This document shows positions 45,265 to 48,954 of a stretch of DNA of 48,954 bases, piece after piece. The stretch spans positions 1 through 48,954 of the forward strand of contig CAZQFQ010000003.1 of the NCBI GenBank assembly GCA_964592725.1, read 5' to 3'. The notes below the pieces were generated by a model, which had not been told where the DNA came from, did no database searches, and was given only the letters and a program-made list of their open reading frames with translations. A program made the position numbers and the translations under genes. Source of the stretch: PALSA-1336 sp964592725. GTDB lineage: Bacteria > Patescibacteriota > Doudnabacteria > UBA920. The stretch's first letter is position 1; each line of letters begins with the position of its first letter.

Positions 45265-46026
45265 TTACTTTATGCTCTCATCCGAAATAAATTTCTGTAT
45301 ATCTTTAACCGTGCTCATAAATTGGGCGGGAAAAATTATGGTAGAATTTTTCTCTACCGAAATTTCCGACATAGTCTGGAGGTTGCGGAGCTGCAGGGCG
45401 ATTGGATGTTTGGCAATAACGTCCGCGGCGTCGGCCAGTTTTTGCGCCGATAAAAATTCACCTTCGGCCGCAATAATTTTGGCGCGTTTTTCCCGTTCAG
45501 CCTCGGCCTGCTTGGCCATGGCGCGCTGCATATTTTCCGGCAATTCAATATCTTTAATTTCTACCAGCGAGACTACTACCCCCCACGGTTCGGTGTGCGT
45601 ATCCAAGACATCCCGAATTTCCTGGTTGATTGTGACTCTCTCGGAAAGAATTTCATCAAGCTGAAATTTACCTACGATATTGCGGATAGTAGTTTGGGAA
45701 ATTTGGTTAATGGCGGACATTACGTTTTCTATGGCTACGATGCTTTTGACCGCGTCGGTAACCTGATAGTAAGCCACGGCTGAAATATCAACCGAAACGT
45801 TGTCTTTGGTAATAATTTTTTGCGGCGGAATGGGCAGTGTAATGGTGCGCAAATCCACTTTTCTGACTTTATCAATATACGGAATGACCATGGTCAACCC
45901 CGGCTGTTTAATGCCGACAATTTTCCCAAACCTAAATACTACGCCTTTTTGGTACTGCTGGATTACGCGGAAGGCGGGAAGAATGAGGAAGACAAAGATG
46001 ATGATGAGAAGTGAGAGAATGTCCAT
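45265..46026 (-). CDS. Slipin/stomatin-like SPFH protein
   Basis: A 253-residue band-7 protein: N-terminal membrane hairpin (about 3-20, ILSLLIIIFVFLILPAF), then the SPFH domain (YQKGVVFRFGKIVGIKQPG; VDLRTITLPIPPQ; NVSVDISAVAYYQV) and a helical oligomerisation region (AMAKQAEAEREKRAKIIAA). Slipins form large membrane rings and organise membrane proteases and channels; a NfeD-type partner is usual but is not in the window. It interrupts the rplK-rplA neighbourhood and is bracketed by repeat families H and I. Confidence 0.93.
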   Translation of the reverse strand: MDILSLLIIIFVFLILPAFRVIQQYQKGVVFRFGKIVGIKQPGLTMVIPYIDKVRKVDLRTITLPIPPQKIITKDNVSVDISAVAYYQVTDAVKSIVAIENVMSAINQISQTTIRNIVGKFQLDEILSERVTINQEIRDVLDTHTEPWGVVVSLVEIKDIELPENMQRAMAKQAEAEREKRAKIIAAEGEFLSAQKLADAADVIAKHPIALQLRNLQTMSEISVEKNSTIIFPAQFMSTVKDIQKFISDESIK

Positions 46027-46032
46027 ATGTTT

Positions 46033-46140
46033 AAAGTTATTGGCTATAGGTTGTGGCGGCCGGTTTAGTTGTAAGGTTTTAGGTGTAGGTACTTATAACC
46101 TATAACCTGCTACCCTACTGGCCGCTTTGCCCTACAACCC
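46033..46140. repeat. GGTTGTGGCGGCCGG ... CTGGCCGC...CTACAACC repeat (family I), copy 2
   Basis: Inverted ends with TATAACC units inside, between rplK and the slipin gene. Confidence 0.65.
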
Positions 46141-46144
46141 ATTA

Positions 46145-46567
46145 CTAATCAACGACTTCCACCCCCATAGACCGACATGTGCCGCGGATAATTTTTTCCG
46201 CCGCTTCAAGAGTGTTGGCATTTAAGTCCTGCATTTTCTTTTCCGCGATTTCCTTAATTTGCTTTTGCGTGATTTTGCCAACTTTGGTGGTTAATGGATT
46301 CGCGGATCCTTTTGCCAGGCCGATTGCCTTCATAATCAAATTGGATGCCGGAGGGGTTTTTAAAATAAAGCTAAACGACCTGTCTTCGTAGATAGTCATT
46401 TGCACCGGGATAATCATATCCCCGCCCGCGGTTTTGTCGTTAAATTCTTTAACGAACGCGGCAATATTTACGCCGTGCGGCCCAAGGGCCGTACCAACCG
46501 GCGGCGCCGGGGTCGCTTTTCCGGCCGGAAGCTGTAATTTAAGCTGTACTTTGACTTTCTTAGCCAT
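46145..46567 (-). CDS. rplK: 50S ribosomal protein L11
   Basis: A 140-residue protein of the GTPase-associated centre. Segments VKVQLKLQLPAGKATPAPPV, LGPHGVNIAAFVKEFN, SFSFILKTPPASNLIMKAIG and the C-terminal ANTLEAAEKIIRGTCRSMGV are standard. Pro residues of the N-terminal domain (APPVGTALGP) used in factor binding are kept. It follows nusG in the usual order but with an extra gene and two family A repeats in between. Confidence 0.97.
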   Translation of the reverse strand: MAKKVKVQLKLQLPAGKATPAPPVGTALGPHGVNIAAFVKEFNDKTAGGDMIIPVQMTIYEDRSFSFILKTPPASNLIMKAIGLAKGSANPLTTKVGKITQKQIKEIAEKKMQDLNANTLEAAEKIIRGTCRSMGVEVVD

Positions 46568-46598
46568 ACGTTTTTATGATGGTAGACTGCTGCCACTT

Positions 46599-46662
46599 AT
46601 CTCGTGCCCGAGGGTTACCCTCGGAGCCGGGATTATGCCTGACCGAGGGTAACCCTCGGCTT
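46599..46662. repeat. Family A repeat, copy upstream of rplK
   Basis: CCGAGGGTTACCCTCGG and CCGAGGGTAACCCTCGG 18 bases apart. The 62-bp unit differs at only two bases from 47057-47118, and both are in the same orientation. Confidence 0.9.
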
Positions 46663-46726
46663 AAGGCATGGGCTTTTTAGTGCAATCGGGACGGATATTT
46701 CCGCCAACCATTCCTTTCTAAAAAAT

Positions 46727-46993
46727 TTATACAAAACTAAGCCTTAAAACATTTCTAATATATTTTGGCGGTACAGAACGTAATTGGGGAAATTCTTTTA
46801 TTACTTCGTTGTACACGTATTCAATCATTGCCTCTTTGCCTTCAGATCGAGAAGGTCTTTCCATAAATTCATCTCTAATAGCATCTACGTAACCTTTAAT
46901 CTCAGGGTCGTGAAGCCAATCCCAAATACTTTTTTCCATGTCAAAATCATATTCTTCGTTACTCTTACTTCTTTGTTCATGCCCTTCTGACAT
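46727..46993 (-). CDS. Small orphan protein between direct repeats
   Basis: An 88-residue acidic, soluble protein (YDFDMEKSIWDWLHDPEIKG; DEFMERPSRSEGKEAMIEYV; PPKYIRNVLRLSFV) of no recognised family, perhaps helical. It stands between nusG and rplK, where most bacteria have no gene, and is enclosed by two nearly identical 62-bp direct repeats. This suggests that it was brought in, or could be lost, by recombination between the repeats. Its start has no strong ribosome site. Confidence 0.6.
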   Translation of the reverse strand: MSEGHEQRSKSNEEYDFDMEKSIWDWLHDPEIKGYVDAIRDEFMERPSRSEGKEAMIEYVYNEVIKEFPQLRSVPPKYIRNVLRLSFV

Positions 46994-47056
46994 AAGATTG
47001 CGATATTTATATTTTCTTTACTGCAAAAAGTCCAATTTCGCCGCGGTTTCTCTCAT

Positions 47057-47118
47057 CTCGTACCCGAGGGTTACCCTCGGAGCCGGGATTATGCCTGGCC
47101 GAGGGTAACCCTCGGCTT
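47057..47118. repeat. Family A repeat, copy downstream of nusG
   Basis: Second copy of the 62-bp unit; see 46599-46662. The final GGCTTTTT could act as a terminator on the + strand. Confidence 0.9.
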
Positions 47119-47180
47119 TTTAATAATTTATGCACCAAGTTTTGCGTCTTTCCGCATTAAGTTCCGCGTCTTTCCGCGAC

Positions 47181-47726
47181 CTAGATTTTCTTGACCTGCA
47201 AAAAATCCAACTCCACCGGAGTTTCGCGGCCAAAGATGGTGACCATGACTTTGACTTTGCCGTGCTGTTCGTCCAGCGAGCCGACTTTGCCTTCGTATTC
47301 TTTGAACGGGCCGTCCTGGATTTTCACCAGGTCGCCAACGGCGAATTCTACTTTGTACTTGGGTTCGTCCGCGCCCATGCGCTTTTTGAGGTAAATCCAT
47401 TCCGCATCATCAATCGGGGAAGGAATTGTTCCGCTGCCCACGAATCCCGTAACGTTAGGCGTGTTGCGGACTACATACCAGGAGTCATCGGTCACAATCA
47501 TATCTATTAAAACATACCCCGGAAAAATTTTTTCTTCAAACGTGGTGCGTTTGCCGTCCTTAATCTTGATTTTCTTTTCCTTGGGCACCATTGCTTCAAA
47601 AATTTTGTCCTGCATGCCCATGCTTTCAATGCGCTGCTTTAAGTTAAAAGCCACGCTGTCCTCGTAACCGCTGTAGGTGTGCAATACGTACCAATGACGT
47701 TCACCTGTAACTTGCTGTCGAGCCAT
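47181..47726 (-). CDS. nusG: Transcription antitermination factor NusG
   Basis: A 181-residue factor joining RNA polymerase to the ribosome or Rho. The NGN domain reads WYVLHTYSGYEDSVAFNLKQ, FPGYVLIDMIVTDDSWYVVR and NVTGFVGSG; the C-terminal KOW domain starts FAVGDLVKIQDGPFKEYEG. An MARQQVTGERH start replaces the usual short N-terminus. It is followed on the same strand by the orphan gene and rplK. Confidence 0.96.
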   Translation of the reverse strand: MARQQVTGERHWYVLHTYSGYEDSVAFNLKQRIESMGMQDKIFEAMVPKEKKIKIKDGKRTTFEEKIFPGYVLIDMIVTDDSWYVVRNTPNVTGFVGSGTIPSPIDDAEWIYLKKRMGADEPKYKVEFAVGDLVKIQDGPFKEYEGKVGSLDEQHGKVKVMVTIFGRETPVELDFLQVKKI

Positions 47727-47741
47727 AAATATTCTGAAAAC

Positions 47742-47871
47742 TTTCTACTAAATACTAAAAGGTACTAAATATACGAAATACGAAACTAGATTTAAGTTTA
47801 GTATTTTCCGCCAGCGGCGGATCTGCCTCCGGCATGAAGCACCTTTCGTATCTTTTAGTATTTAGTAGAGA
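47742..47871. repeat. Family H repeat, copy 2, with a nested family B palindrome
   Basis: TTCTACTAAATACTAAAAGG and TTTAGTATTTAGTAGAG form the ends. At 47804-47834 the family B sequence TTTTCCGCCAGCGGCGG-ATCTGCC interrupts the interior, where copy 1 has none. Confidence 0.85.
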
Positions 47872-47881
47872 TAATTAATGC

Positions 47882-48427
47882 TTAGTGAATAGTAAAAAAT
47901 AATACGGATATGAGTAAAATTATTTCCACGTAAAATGTCCAACGGGTGACGTAAAATTTTAAAAAGTTTAACCAATAACCAAAAAAACTTTCCGCACGGA
48001 TTTTTGGCTCCAGCCCGCGATCCTTTAACGCCCATATTTCTTTGTTAAACGGCCACAGCCACATAACCCCGGCAATATCAATGCTGTCCAAAAGAAAGTG
48101 GCTCCAACTGCACACCCACACAAGCAAACCGAACATTTTGTAGTACGGGCTTTGGGCAAAAAAATAAATAAGCAGTCCCGCGATGAGCCACAAAACCGGC
48201 AGGTGGCTACGGAACCTCCGATGGGTTCTATTGTCCACTCCCGGCTTATACCACCACGCCCGAACCTTGGCAAAAGCCGCGAAGCTATCCAAATCCGGTG
48301 CAAAACCAAAGAACGCCCCCCACCATAGTAAACGCGTTTGCTGGGCTTGGGTTATTTGCGGATGGGCAAAATGTAAAAGGGCTTTGGCGGTTAAAAAACC
48401 CGCGGCTATGTGTCCTGGTGGAAGCAT
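47882..48427 (-). CDS. YdjM/DUF457-type membrane metal-dependent hydrolase
   Basis: A 181-residue membrane protein with the family's metal-binding pattern: GHIAAG at the start, FAPDLDSFAAF, RTHRRFRSHLPVLW and FLLDSIDIAGVMWLWPF, spread over about four hydrophobic segments. Members such as YdjM are inner-membrane proteins of unclear role, LexA-controlled in E. coli. It is inserted between secE and nusG, which normally adjoin, and is bracketed by repeat families H and J. No SOS box was seen. Confidence 0.85.
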   Translation of the reverse strand: MLPPGHIAAGFLTAKALLHFAHPQITQAQQTRLLWWGAFFGFAPDLDSFAAFAKVRAWWYKPGVDNRTHRRFRSHLPVLWLIAGLLIYFFAQSPYYKMFGLLVWVCSWSHFLLDSIDIAGVMWLWPFNKEIWALKDRGLEPKIRAESFFGYWLNFLKFYVTRWTFYVEIILLISVLFFTIH

Positions 48428-48429
48428 GA

Positions 48430-48528
48430 AGAAATGACAAAATTTAAAAAAATGACAAGACTGACAAAATTATTACTGCGCGATATTTTTGCTCATTTCC
48501 GTCGTTTTTGTCATTTTTGTCAATATTT
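48430..48528. repeat. Family J repeat, copy 2
   Basis: AATGACAAAATTTAAAAAAATGACAA and TTTTGTCATTTTTGTCAA-type inverted units, touching the secE stop codon. Confidence 0.75.
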
Positions 48529-48529
48529 T

Positions 48530-48706
48530 CTATCTATTAATTATCGCCTGGAAGATTATAAACAGCAAATAATCAAAAGCCCCCAAAAACGAGGCAATGA
48601 TAATGCTGAAAATAATCACTGTAAAAGTATACTTAAGCGTTTCGTTGCGCGTCGGCCAGACAACCTTGGCTAACTCATTTTTTACTTCAATAAAGAATTG
48701 AAACAT
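48530..48706 (-). CDS. secE: Protein translocase subunit SecE
   Basis: A 58-residue single-helix subunit of the SecYEG channel. FFIEVKNELAKVVWPTRNET is the conserved amphipathic and hinge segment, followed by one membrane helix (YTFTVIIFSIIIASFLGAFD) and the short tail IIFQAIINR. It is the minimal SecE form. It heads the secE-nusG-rplK-rplA group and has a strong promoter 150 bases upstream. Confidence 0.95.
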   Translation of the reverse strand: MFQFFIEVKNELAKVVWPTRNETLKYTFTVIIFSIIIASFLGAFDYLLFIIFQAIINR

Positions 48707-48787
48707 ATGAAATACTGTTTTTAACGCCGATCCGCGACCTTCAATATAAATCTGAGGGTTCCCTCGTCCGTAGTGGCGGGACTCGGG

Positions 48788-48823
48788 ACGGCAACTATAT
48801 AATTTAATAATATAGTTTGCCGT
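48788..48823. promoter_or_regulatory. Hairpin in the secE leader
   Basis: ACGGCA-ACTATAT...ATATAGTTTGCCGT, a stem of about 14 bp with one bulge. A T-run follows on the + strand. A GGCC-GCAAG-GGCC hairpin precedes it in the leader. Confidence 0.55.
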
Positions 48824-48855
48824 TTTTAAAAGGCCCTTGCGGCCTTTGTATAAAT

Positions 48856-48884
48856 ATAATACTAAATCCCGCTATATTTGTCAA
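48856..48884 (-). promoter_or_regulatory. Promoter of the secE-nusG-rplK group
   Basis: On the - strand TTGACA (48884-48879), exactly 17 bases, TATTAT (48861-48856). Confidence 0.88.
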
Positions 48885-48914
48885 CCCCGCTAACCCGGGT
48901 GTCATTTAAAATTG

Positions 48915-48947
48915 AAAACCGGACTCCGTAAAGTTAAAAACCGGACT
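48915..48947. promoter_or_regulatory. Direct repeat upstream of the secE promoter
   Basis: AAAACCGGACT occurs at 48915-48925 and 48937-48947, one DNA turn apart twice over (22 bases), about 31 and 53 bases upstream of the -35. A possible activator site, cut close to the window end. Confidence 0.4.
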
Positions 48948-48954
48948 TTGGTGG

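Noticed and set aside
46599..47118. CRISPR array, because of repeated palindromes
   Set aside because: Only two units, with a gene between them, and inner spacing and sequence are the same in both; no cas genes are present.

Overview
The window looks like a chromosomal segment of a Candidate Phyla Radiation (Patescibacteria, probably Parcubacteria-like) bacterium. The grounds are small single-copy housekeeping genes, almost no amino-acid biosynthesis, DUF5666-type exported proteins, many start codons lying 5-8 bases behind a TATAAT-like box (leaderless mRNAs), and intergenic regions packed with inverted repeats. TGA is used as a stop and a class II release factor (prfB) is present, so the code is standard. 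Taxonomy is inferred from gene style only.

Layout. 0-5.7 kb (+): an envelope-stress-like operon with the tail of an ECF sigma factor, a two-helix membrane protein, two DUF5666 proteins and a MacA/MacB-type adaptor-ATPase-permease exporter. 5.7-15 kb: three copies of a 162-164 bp hairpin element (MITE-like), tRNA-Tyr, tRNA-Thr with two decayed tRNA copies, tRNA-Trp, a small AT-rich island of unknown genes (6.8-8.8 kb), ahcY, a beta-carbonic-anhydrase-like protein, a secreted glutamic (G1) peptidase, rpmG and a pseudopilin-like protein. 14.6-20.7 kb: fmt, an exonuclease with a catalytically dead twin, def, a WecG/TagA-Nudix fusion and gltX. 20.8-24.3 kb (+): a wall-hydrolase cluster in which one VirB2/TrbC-like membrane module, identical over 431 bp of DNA, is joined to two unrelated hydrolase-like domains. 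24.6-35.3 kb: cysteine desulfurase, a probable RNase P RNA, a TRM11-like methyltransferase, rpmA, pyrG, rplI, ftsEX and prfB. 36.6-42.7 kb (-): a tightly coupled ten-gene deoxynucleotide operon (thymidylate-synthase family, dCTP deaminase, dCMP deaminase, two P-loop kinases, dUTPase, a nucleotidyltransferase-like protein, tmk, a deoxyribosyltransferase-like protein, DHFR). Opposite its promoter is a divergent promoter for an isoleucine-rich leader peptide with an attenuator-like terminator. 43.4-48.9 kb (-): secE, nusG, rplK and rplA, split up by accessory genes, with a different inverted-repeat family in nearly every gap.

The main discovery-type signals are: (1) repeat families that sit inside coding sequences in frame (ahcY, fmt, cysteine desulfurase, TRM11-like methyltransferase, prfB) or supply C-termini and stop codons, like Rickettsia palindromic elements; (2) the hairpin element, whose terminal arms change together between copies; (3) the constant-module/variable-hydrolase gene pair; (4) an Asn-to-Asp change at the substrate-specificity site of the ThyA-family enzyme, which predicts dCMP rather than dUMP as substrate; (5) the Ile-codon attenuator. 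All assignments come from reading motifs by eye; no database search was run.
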